From assembly GCA_025602905.1 (NCBI GenBank), contig JAHLKI010000048.1, positions 56,576 through 120,575 on the forward strand: a DNA stretch of 64,000 nt, read 5' to 3'. The DNA is from Phlyctochytrium arcticum. Its lineage: Eukaryota > Chytridiomycota > Chytridiomycetes > Chytridiales > Chytridiaceae. A program made the position numbers and the translations under genes. Shown piece after piece: positions 47,393 through 55,875 of this stretch (its first letter is position 1; every line of letters starts with the position of its first letter). The notes beneath the pieces were generated by a model. That model saw only the letters and a list, made by a program, of their open reading frames with translations. It made no database searches and was not told the origin of the DNA.

Positions 47393-47482
47393 AAAACGCC
47401 AGCACGCCGCCATGTCGCAGTGCGTGCGGGTTCTAAACCGCCATTTTTCCCACAGATCTAGCTCCTCCTTCCCGCGCCACAC

Positions 47483-48049
47483 ACACCTGCTCCGTCGGGT
47501 CCCGCCCTGGCTCGACGGATTGTGTGGATATTTCTAGGAGTGCGCATGTACGAAAATAAACTTTCTTATTCATTGCCTGGGGGCATTTACATGCTGTCGT
47601 TCACATGCAATGCAGAATTGCAGGCTATGTGATAGACTTTTAAATTCCGAGTAAAAAACGCGATGGCTGGTGCGTCGGCAGAAATTCAAAAATCGAAAGT
47701 TGCGTTTGGAGGCCAGGCATTCAATGAGCGCCATCTCATTCACTAGATGTAGACAGAAAAGGGCGACGACATTCGAATCCTAGATGAGCGACACAAGACA
47801 ATGCATGGACAGCGCCTCAATATGTCTGTAGATCTACAAATAAGCCTGCAAAGGATGGGCAGTTTTGGTCTGAATTCCAAGCTAGTTCTGTAAGTTAGCT
47901 TTACTATATATACCACCTGATACAGAGTGAATATACTATTGACATGATTGCTTAAGAGAGTTCTGCATATGTGTAGCTTTGTGGTTATCGCTGTGAGGAA
48001 GTTATCGCTGTAAGAAAATAGTCTGGGAAAGCGTATGAGCATTTCGATC
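47483..48049. other. gene-free region upstream of Fanzor
   Basis: About 570 bp without a recognisable gene. If the Fanzor-MULE pair forms one element, its right end should lie here or somewhat further right. No TIR matching the left side was found by eye. Confidence 0.35.
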
Positions 48050-48661
48050 TCAGCTCTTGGTAAGTAACCTCACCCTCAGTTGTTCAGATTTGATCTTCAG
48101 TACCGATTCAATGATGGAGAACTCATCAGTCAACCCGACACTGAGCACTTTGTGTACTTTCATCAAGAATTTGCGACCTCTTGGGATCCGTTCGATGTAG
48201 ATGTCCTCGTGTATAACCCCCATCCATGACATCCGATCTATAAGGTCGACAACGAGGGCTTGTGTGAGAGATGTTGTGGGTAGCAAGCTGAGAAGAGCAT
48301 CCAAGTCGGTCCATTTGATTTGCCGCAAGTTTTCCATGGTCTTGCTCCGGCAGAAGATTTCTTTGAGCATTACGGGCGTTGTCATCCTCATCATTAACGA
48401 CCAACACCGACTCCTCCCGTACGGCGTTATCTTAATATCTTTGGTCTTGGTGGATGCCCAACGGGCCTTGGCGGCTTGCTTTTTGGTCATCTTGAGGACT
48501 TTAGACGACTGTCGCGTAGTATCAATTTTGAGTTTGGGAAGCCTTGTTGCTGGTATTGAGTTGCTTGCGAAGCATTCGTCCGTTCGCGCAGAACCCGCGG
48601 ACCACGTTGAGTGCCCATCGCAAGCAATGGAATCGTAGTGAATAGAGTTCCGTGATGACAA
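48050..48661 (-). CDS. unrecognised ORF, 203 residues
   Basis: An open frame starts MSSRNSIHYDSIACDGHS and contains a basic stretch KMTKKQAAKARWASTKTKD and a helical-looking C-terminal half (WTDLDALLSLLPTTSLTQAL; HKVLSVGLTDEFSIIESVL). No domain is recognised. It sits between Fanzor and a gene-poor tract, so it may be an extra cargo gene or a transposon remnant. Low-complexity arguments against it are weak, but evidence for it is only ORF length. Confidence 0.35.
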   Translation of the reverse strand: MSSRNSIHYDSIACDGHSTWSAGSARTDECFASNSIPATRLPKLKIDTTRQSSKVLKMTKKQAAKARWASTKTKDIKITPYGRSRCWSLMMRMTTPVMLKEIFCRSKTMENLRQIKWTDLDALLSLLPTTSLTQALVVDLIDRMSWMGVIHEDIYIERIPRGRKFLMKVHKVLSVGLTDEFSIIESVLKIKSEQLRVRLLTKS

Positions 48662-48699
48662 TAAACAATAGATATACGATACGAAGGAAAGCTTGCTGT

Positions 48700-50100
48700 G
48701 GCAGATGGTGGAGCTTCTTTTTCATCCCAGCTAGTAAAAGTGAAAGAGCCAGAAAAAGTAAATTGGAAAAGAGAAACAGAGGTAGTGAAGAGAAACAGTC
48801 AAAGTACCGTGAAAGGAAGAAAAAAATAAAAGAGTCTCAAATAGGGATTAAAAGATAAGAGGAAGCAAGCATTTAGACAGATCTGCCTGACTCTACATAC
48901 GAATCCTGAGTACAGGAATGGGTATCCAAACGCATAAGGTGAGGAATATGCCCAAAGGACAGCATAGTAAGAGTGGGAACAAAACAATACGCGACCAAAG
49001 TCTTGTGAATCTGCAAACAGCTGCGTTTTTTGGGGATAGGAACAAAGGACAGAAGAGAAAAGGTGGAAACAAAATACCGGTAACACGCAGGGGTTCACCT
49101 GCCAGACAGACGGAGCAGATGTATAAAACGGGCAAAGTTGGAAACAAAGCATGGCGCTACAGGAGTAACAACAGTACGGACAGCATCTGTCCCGCAGACA
49201 GGAAATGAAGCAAAACATGAGCGCACACAGGAAGTATGGCCAGATTTGGCAGACTGCTCAGACGGAGTGCATCAAGATGGAACACGTCGAAAGAAGTTGA
49301 GTGTGCGGCAGACGCGAAAAGGACAGGAAAGGCAAAGAAGGGGAAACGAAGTAATCGGCGGTCAGCAAATGGGTAGAAGCCTGTGAGAAAGAAGAAATAG
49401 CTAAGAAAGCAGTAATGTTGGATCATCAAATGTATACAGGACTGCTGGACTGCCAGGCAGGAGAACCCAAATGTGTAAAAAAGGAGCAGTAGGAAGCAAG
49501 ACAATAGACAGATACATCGTACATCCTCATCCCGAGTACGGATAAGCACAAAAAACAGGAAGGGAAGAGTGAGAACTGAAGATGAGTAACAGCCCTAAAA
49601 AGTCAAAGTCCGGAAAACAGATGGAGCATGTAAATAGGACGAAGATTAGAAAGAAAGGTTGGCTGCAGAAAGTCAGATCTCGAGACAAAAAGAAGCTGTA
49701 GCTACGTTGTACGGACAGATCATGCAGAAAGGCAGGAGAGCCCAGAACAGAACCAGGTCCAAGGTCTTGGGACATTGTGGTAGGCTTTAAGAAAGGATTA
49801 TAGGACCAAATAGATCGTAGACAGGAGCCAGGCAAAGAAAATGGAAGTATAGGGGAGTAAGTAGATGAACGTACTGGAAAACATAAAGCTACAGTCATGA
49901 GAAGATTTGGCCAAACGAAAGGCGGAAAGAATGAAAATACGAAGAAATGTACGTCTTACATTGGACATATATTCGGAAAGGACAGACAGGATGGGACACA
50001 ATTGGAAGAGAACTGAAAGGGAGGGCGCGAAAGACATGAGGTCAGAAAGGATACCCAAGGCACCCAAGCAGACAAAAAGACTGACATGACAGAACCCTGG
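48700..50100. repeat. purine-rich low-complexity tract
   Basis: About 1.4 kb whose plus strand is strongly A+G-rich with recurring GGAAACAAA, ACAGGA and AGAAAGG-type words. No gene can be supported; the pyrimidine-rich minus strand yields only low-complexity Phe/Ser/Leu/Cys ORFs. Confidence 0.6.
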
Positions 50101-50396
50101 CCGTTTTTTTAAAACTGAACCAATAGGGCGTACTAATTTGTACACAGATTGGGACCCTCCCCTCCAATCCTTTCCCATGCGACTTGGTCATTAGGTAGGC
50201 ATCATCTCCAAAGACATCATCTTATGGGTGCAAATGGAGTTGGCCTGGACGGAACTTCTATTTTGCTGCATCCTAGTCAAAGCGGACGTGGATAGTATGC
50301 ACAAAAACTGCGCGCGATAGTTATGGAATCGTGGGAACTTTTCATAGTAGTAGGTTAGCCAATGCAGCGGGTTAGAGCGATAAATGTCTTCTACAA

Positions 50397-51060
50397 CTAT
50401 TTTTGTCCGACATATAAAATGATACAAGGATTTTGGGTGCCTACTACGAAAATCATTTTTTTGGGTCTATCTCCAATTTCAATGCATTCATGGATTATAT
50501 TCAACCCATTTACATTGTACCTTTCCTCCTCGCTGATCAGCCAATCGAATTGATTGGCAAAGAGGGGATCACTACAGACAAACCATTTGTCAAGCAAGTC
50601 AATTTCTTCTTCTTCTTCTTAGTCTGAAGTCTGAGTATAAGAGCATGAACGTGGGAAGATCAAAAAATATGTGAAAGGCTCATCCAGGACAACGAGGGTA
50701 GTGGGGCCCCGTTCATGGGACCTGGCGGGAAGTTAAAGCTCGTCCGGATTGCCAGACTCGACCACAGGCGGGAGCAGTCAGCTACAGGTACAAAACCGTT
50801 GTAGACCTTTGCAGTGCGGCGCATGGCTGTCATGAGGTAGATCTCGCTTGCTTGGGCACCTGCTCCACACACCACATGCTAACAACTTGGCTTCCATTTG
50901 ACACCAAAGAACTACGTACCATGTTGCCCTTGGCATATGAATCGCCTGCCAGTTTGATGCCAGACCCAACGTTTCCATCCGCTGTATGCCTCATGGGGAA
51001 TGCGTCAAGAAATGTCTGAAATGGTCATGGCTCAATTTGACGTTGGTACCTTGGAAGTGA
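50397..51060 (-). pseudogene. coding-like remnants, family unrecognised
   Basis: Two stretches look coding but are isolated. At 50625-50397 the frame reads EEEEIDLLDKWFVCSDPLF then WLISEEERYNVNGLNIIHE and stops. At about 51025-50660 a frame FLDAFPMRHTADGNVGSGIK continues through a possible GTACGT...TTAG intron into VVCGAGAQASEIYLMTAMRR. I cannot name either family. They lie in the mobile-element-rich part and may be fragments. Confidence 0.25.
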
Positions 51061-51507
51061 CGGGAAAGGGAGGCATGCTGGATACTGTGAGGAACCCCAG
51101 GAAGGCATGTGTCATCGGTCTAAGCATGTCCGAGGCTCGGCGAAGCGATGTCAGCCATCGTCAATGTTTAAATTCCTGAGCAGGAAATTCCAACCATCAA
51201 ACACGCCAACTACATGACCGCAGTGATATGCTCTTGGCGAAACTCAAGGATGCTTTTCTAAAAGACCTTTCCCTTGGACGTACAATGATGGACATCCTTG
51301 AACATGAAAACATCCGCAAATCTAGGACGCGTCACGTCGTGCGAATCTCGCTTTTGACGGGTCAAACATCAAACAAAGGGTGTTATGAGCACGATGAGAA
51401 GTATCATGTGTTATCATATCAAGCATCAGACCAGTTGTTATAGATTTGGAGACGCGTATAAGAAGAAACAAAAACTAAGTTATTCGACCTGCAACAGCCT
51501 TTTGATC

Positions 51508-51928
51508 TTACAACGTAGGGGAATGGACTTTGACAACAGCTGAGAGATGAGGGAGACATGGATAGCGAGCTTCAACAACAGGGAGGCGAGATTCACGAGA
51601 ATCAAACAACAGGGAGGCGAGGCCCGCGAGCTTGGACAACAGGAAGACGGAGTTCGCGAGCAACACCCATGGGGCGGGGAAGGGGTGGTTCCCGAACTTC
51701 GGGTCCGAGAGCTTTGACAATATTACCTGAACGAGGAAGAAGGGGCTCGGGAGCTTCGACAACAGGAAGACGGGGCTCGCGAGCTTCGACAATAGGAAGA
51801 CGGGGCACGCGAGCTTCGACAGCAGCAAGACGGGGCTTGCGAGCCTGCAGGCCCGCAGTACCAGTAGAGAGAGCCGACGTAGCCGAAACGGTCAAAGCAG
51901 CGACACAGATGGTAGGTGCGATCTTCAT
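51508..51928 (-). CDS. secreted 10-residue-repeat protein, frameshift near its end
   Basis: The ATG at 51928 opens a classic signal peptide, MKIAPTICVAALTVSATSALS. After the predicted cleavage site the protein is built of degenerate 10-residue units of the type RLPVVEAREP, encoded by a 30-bp minisatellite (clearest at 51725-51850). A TATAAAAG box lies 78 bp upstream (52006-52013). The frame stops at TGA (51602), yet the same repeat continues in the next frame to 51508 (SRLPVVEARYP). One extra T in the repeat (GTTGTTTGATT versus GTTGTTGAAGC) explains the shift, so either a recent mutation or a sequencing error shortened it. Function unknown. Confidence 0.55.
51725..51850. repeat. 30-bp minisatellite
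   Basis: Three near-perfect and further degenerate copies of a 30-bp unit (core GAGCTTCGACAACAGGAAGA on plus). The period is a multiple of three, so repeat-number change keeps the reading frame. Confidence 0.8.
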
Positions 51929-52005
51929 CTTGAAATACGATGTATCGAAAAAAGGAAGAGGGGATTTCGTTGAAGATAGCAGGGACAGGAGCTATCGAAC
52001 ACCTG

Positions 52006-52013
52006 CTTTTATA
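52006..52013 (-). promoter_or_regulatory. TATA box of the secreted repeat protein
   Basis: A consensus TATAAAAG on the minus strand, 78 bp upstream of the ATG at 51928. It supports the minus strand as the coding strand of the minisatellite. Confidence 0.6.
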
Positions 52014-52139
52014 CTCATTTTGCCACTTGTTGCGGGATATTGTCAAAATGACGGAGTACTGTCAAAATGCTCGCCATCTAGGCTATGAGCACCGGTCAAA
52101 ATCGTCAAGGGTGTCAAAATTGTCAACGGTCGTGGTCTA

Positions 52140-53072
52140 AATTTGGTAACCTTGGTCTAAGATCGTAAAGTAAAGCAGACAGTCGGACTTGAATTGAAGT
52201 TGACTGATGCGTATGAAATGCAACTGTAAAAGGCTAATTATGATGGATGCGAAACAAACACATCGCAAATGTTGCGGCCCTTTGGCTGCTGTCATCTGGA
52301 CGGGAGAGTGCGGTTACATCTGCAAGATCCACGCGGTAGTAACCGCTGAAGCAACATCTATACGCAAACGTCCGGAGTTTGAACGTGGGAGCAACAATAT
52401 GCCATGTATGAATTATCAGCACTAAAAAAATGACCCGTTCAGTTATATTGGAGGATATGCTGATAAGCTCCGAAGGAATTGACCTGAAAGCGTGGGAATC
52501 TTCCCGGATTTGATTGGAGAACCAGCCTTCTTCCATCAGGATGTTTGACCTCGGTGCCCCATTGTTCGCAGTTGTTGTTGAATGATACGGACAGCATTCA
52601 CGAGCGTATGGGAAGTGCCATCATCGACTAAACGGATTGATGACTTGGATGAAGGTTTATAGCGTTTCCTGGGGTGGTAACTACTCAAAGAGTCCTGGGA
52701 GGGAATTATTTAAACGTCCCAAGAGGGAGATCCCCACCTACACAAACCCCACGCTGGGATGTAACCCGGAAATTCTGCTGAAGCCTGGGCATGGTTGGAA
52801 CCAAAATTCTACCTCGCCCGAGACACAGCGCTTCGGGCGAGGTACAATTTTGCGGGGACTCTCCATGCTGCTCTCCATGTCATCTATTTGGGTGCGTATC
52901 GGGCGAAGTAAAATGCGTGTGGTTCGATCCAACAACGCGTCCTCCGCAAGAATATACGCACCCGGATTTCCAGAGAATTTCCCACCAATTGCTCGCCGTA
53001 ACCTCCATTGGTACACACCCATTCATAGGGAGAAAAATCATGATATTACTATTAAATAAAAGTAGGTAACAG
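52140..53072. other. gene-poor region with coding-like fragments
   Basis: Short minus-strand stretches (SSIRLVDDGTSHTLVNAVRI near 52620; MEEGWFSNQIREDSHAF at 52536) look coding but cannot be joined into a gene. A MITE-like hairpin is listed separately. No other feature seen. Confidence 0.3.
52801..52853. repeat. MITE-like inverted repeat
   Basis: Left arm CCAAAATTCTACCTCGCCCGA and right arm TCGGGCGAGGTACAATTTTGC are near-perfect reverse complements (two mismatches) around an 11-nt spacer. A third related copy, TCGGGCGAAGTAAAATGC, follows near 52897-52914. Confidence 0.7.
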
Positions 53073-54115
53073 CTAGGTAGATAAAGTCCCGCTATGCGAA
53101 GAGAAAGTCCAGTTAATCTGCGATTCCTCGGTCACAAAAGTTTGCAATCTCTCAATGAACTGAAGGAGACGCTCGGTTGCCAACGGATCACCTTCTGTCA
53201 CCTTGTCTTCAAGTCGAAAATAATGGTTAAGCAGCCTTTCATCGGCCTCTTTCACCTGTCGCTTCCTGTAATCTCTGTAGATATCGACGGGGCTGACTTC
53301 CTCTCTTTCCACAGGTACCCGAGAAATCGTTTCATAAACCTCGAAACCGCACTCGTCAAACATTTGCGCATATCGATCCCAAACCTCGTCGGTCAAAATT
53401 GGCTCCTCTGCGAATAGGTTAGCATGAAAAGCATGCTTGCAGGGCAACAAATACTGTCTGCCAAAGAGGCAATTGCACTCAAGGGTATCGTAATCAGGGG
53501 CCAGCTTTCCTTTGACGACTCGGTTTTCTACCGAGTTGTACTGTTCGATCAAGAGGCGCTGAACAGGCAGTGGGAAGCGACCTATGTTAGGGTGATCTTC
53601 AGTATCCTTCAATACCTTTGATTTGAACAAAACTTCGGGACGATCTGCCTCCAGGCGGCGCTGTATGTTGACTTTGGACAAACCACACACGCTTTTTGAA
53701 TACTTGAGAATTTGCCACAGTTTCTGTCTGCTTTGACTAGTCGATGATAAGATTCTAATGGATTTGTTGAAGTCATCTGTAGCAGGGTGGGAGAATGTTG
53801 ACGCGCGGCCATTGTCCAGCAATCCAGCACAGCAGGATTTGCCCAATAACTTTCCAAATAGTTTCCAAGCTTTTCTGGAGCATCGGTAATGGCCTCTCGT
53901 AGCAACGCCGTGGCACCGACCATGGTCGTTTTGTTTAGTGCCTGCAGCATTTTGGCATATGTAGGTTTGTGGGTAGCTAGGCGACGCATGAGAGTGCGGG
54001 CGACATGGACCTAGGATAATACAAAATCTGGGGATGCGTTCTTGCGCTCAAATTAGAACGTTACCTTGCAATATCGAACTTTAACTTCCTCCTCTCCTGC
54101 GTACATTCCCGGGAA
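53073..54115 (-). pseudogene. second MULE transposase, C-terminal half, cut by LTR element
   Basis: The minus strand reads GEEEVKVRYCK, a 54-bp intron (54064-54011), then VHVARTLMRRLATHK, YLESYWANPAVLDCW and TSTNPLESYHRLVKA, typical of the region after the MULE catalytic core. Homology then moves to another frame near 53745 (SRQKLWQILKYSK) and continues to a SWIM zinc finger (LECNCLFGRQYLLPCKHAFH) and the end at 53073. The N-terminal two thirds, with the DDE core, are missing because the chromovirus LTR starts at 54116. It differs in sequence from the MULE near Fanzor, so it is a separate family. Confidence 0.75.
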
Positions 54116-54351
54116 TGCAGCGGGCTCGTGGTTCGCTGCGCATTGTCCGCACCACTGCGCAAACAGCGCAGTGCCGTGCCACATCACACGTGTTGTTTTG
54201 TTTTTCTTTTTGTATATCCCATCCTGCACTGTACATTTTCAGACTCTTTACGCTTTCTCTTTACTCTGCGCTAAAGCAATACACAACCCGACTCACGCAC
54301 CCTGGGAAGGTGCATTACCGTCCATACCACTTTTTACCCGAAAACGCTACA
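54116..54351 (+). repeat. 5' LTR
   Basis: 236 bp that start TGCAGC and end GCTACA (TG...CA ends). Identical by eye to the 3' LTR. Confidence 0.93.
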
Positions 54352-54366
54352 TGGTAGCACCACCCC
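54352..54366 (+). other. primer binding site
   Basis: TGGTAGCACCACCCC starts at the base after the 5' LTR. TGGTAGC is complementary to the usual 3' end of initiator tRNA-Met (GCUACCA), the common primer of this group; the longer match depends on this species' tRNA. Confidence 0.65.
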
Positions 54367-54474
54367 ATCAGCAATCCTACTAGCCTCAAACCGTCCGTTT
54401 ACCCTTTCGACTCGACCTTTCGCTTCTACCTCTTTCGCTTCTTTTACTTCTTTCTACTCTTTGTTCCGTTCAAC

Positions 54475-55875
54475 ATGGGTTCTGGACAAAAGCAGGCTGT
54501 GGCGCGCAAGACCAAAAGCAAAGGCAAGCCGAGTGAAGAGGGCCCCGTCTCTAGTACTATAGAGAGCGGACCTCCTCTCCTGGGTGAAGACCAAACTGAG
54601 GCTGGAGAGATCGGCCAGCATTCTGAGACATCCTCCATTGCTGGAGAAAGAGATGCTCAGGAGACTGGTTCGACCAGCACAGACAACCATGCGGGAGGCG
54701 TCGTACCCATGATGGTCGACGAAGAGCCCCCGAGAGACGTGGTTAGGCCCTCTGAGGGACCTACGGGGATGACTGGTGTTTCCCTCTCGGGTAATGCCAC
54801 CCCCGCGGCGTCCGCTCTTGGAGGAGCCATCGCTGACGTCGCGGACAAGCAACAGCTTACGGCAATTCTCACATCCTTGACGGAGGAGATTGCTTCGCTC
54901 AAAGCTGACGTGGCCGCTCGCGATGGCAATGGCCAACAAGGAAACTTGTTTGATTCAATGCAAAACAAGTCACTCCAGCGCAAAGCTGAAAATGCCATGT
55001 TCTCGGGAGAGGGTAGTGACGTTGCGTCACACAAGAAGATCCGTGACTTCTTGGATAAGCATTATGCTTTCCTTGACCATTCTCCCGCCAACGAGGACCA
55101 GCGCGCGGGGCGATCGTTCGTGGATTACATGGAACGCGCCCTTGAGGGAACAGCCAAGGACTGGTTTTCCTCCATGACCCTGGCCGAGAGACCCGCAAAC
55201 CGGGAGGAGTTTGAAGCGAAGCTCAGGGAGCGCTTCGAGCCACGAAACCCGCGGGACGCCATTTTGGCCAGGCTCCGTCAGCTCACGTGCCGAAATTACT
55301 CGGCCTATATCTCCGCCTTCAACAGGATCACTGGCGAATTGAGAACCACCAGCACCGCCCGTAGCCCCATTGACGAAGATCAGATGCGACGCTACTTTCG
55401 TGACGGACTGGAACGGGGAGGGGAATTTTGGAGTCGCCTGATGCAGGCTGTTTTCGGAATGCATCCCGACGCCAACCTCACCCAGATCCAAACGGCTACC
55501 ACCCAAACCCTCCAAGCGTGGGGATGCGACAATGACGGGGTCTATGTCCCTGTCGCGGGTGGAACCGGAAAAGGCAAGGGTCCCGCCTCCGTGCCGGCTG
55601 CCAATAATGGCCCGGCGAAGAACGGTGGTGGAAAGAGTCCCAAAGCCAACGTCTCTGCGGCAAATGGCAAAACCCACAACCATGGTAAGCCCTATGCTTA
55701 CCAAGGGCGTGGAGCCAACGCTGGAGCCAGCGGATCCGGGTCAAGTTCATCTCCCGGACTTCGCAAAAACAACCAGCAGGCCGAGTCAGACCGCATCTGG
55801 TGCTACTGCTGCGGTAGTGGCGACCATTGGTCTGCCAGATGTCCCAATGCCAAACGCCGCGATCCAAAAAACTAG
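54475..55875 (+). CDS. gag: Gag capsid/nucleocapsid polyprotein of chromovirus
   Basis: A 466-residue structural protein that forms the virus-like particle and packages element RNA. An acidic, low-complexity N-terminus is followed by a retrotransposon-gag capsid region (about 165-275; FVDYMERALEGTAKDWF, FEAKLRERFEPRNPRD). A Gly/Lys/Asn-rich linker leads to one zinc knuckle C-x2-C-x4-H-x4-C (CYCCGSGDHWSARC, about 442-455). The last codons CCA AAA AAC TAG form the frameshift site into pol. Confidence 0.92.
   Translation: MGSGQKQAVARKTKSKGKPSEEGPVSSTIESGPPLLGEDQTEAGEIGQHSETSSIAGERDAQETGSTSTDNHAGGVVPMMVDEEPPRDVVRPSEGPTGMTGVSLSGNATPAASALGGAIADVADKQQLTAILTSLTEEIASLKADVAARDGNGQQGNLFDSMQNKSLQRKAENAMFSGEGSDVASHKKIRDFLDKHYAFLDHSPANEDQRAGRSFVDYMERALEGTAKDWFSSMTLAERPANREEFEAKLRERFEPRNPRDAILARLRQLTCRNYSAYISAFNRITGELRTTSTARSPIDEDQMRRYFRDGLERGGEFWSRLMQAVFGMHPDANLTQIQTATTQTLQAWGCDNDGVYVPVAGGTGKGKGPASVPAANNGPAKNGGGKSPKANVSAANGKTHNHGKPYAYQGRGANAGASGSGSSSSPGLRKNNQQAESDRIWCYCCGSGDHWSARCPNAKRRDPKN
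55866..55872 (+). promoter_or_regulatory. -1 ribosomal frameshift slippery heptamer
   Basis: A AAA AAC in the gag frame, directly followed by the gag TAG (55873-55875). A -1 slip gives KK then LDPASNN, exactly the pol frame, which overlaps gag from 55827. Confidence 0.85.

Noticed and set aside
47156..47482. 109-residue N-terminal extension of Fanzor from the Met at 47482
   Set aside because: A TATA box at 47383-47392 lies inside the extension and the sequence is low in conservation-like features; the Met at 47155 with an adjacent NLS is a better start.
41018..48050. Terminal inverted repeats for a Fanzor-MULE element
   Set aside because: Several weak 10-12 bp matches were seen (for example CTGTCTRCATC), but none was long or well placed enough to claim.
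51725..51850. CRISPR-like 30-bp repeats
   Set aside because: The units are contiguous with no spacers, are in coding phase, and follow a signal peptide; this is a minisatellite in a eukaryote.
51558..52088. Plus-strand 176-residue Arg/Gly/Ser-rich ORF over the minisatellite
   Set aside because: The minus strand has the TATA box, signal peptide and regular repeat protein; the plus frame is its complement.
52917..52932. tRNA B-box-like GGTTCGATCCAAC
   Set aside because: No A box, acceptor stem or anticodon arm could be paired around it.
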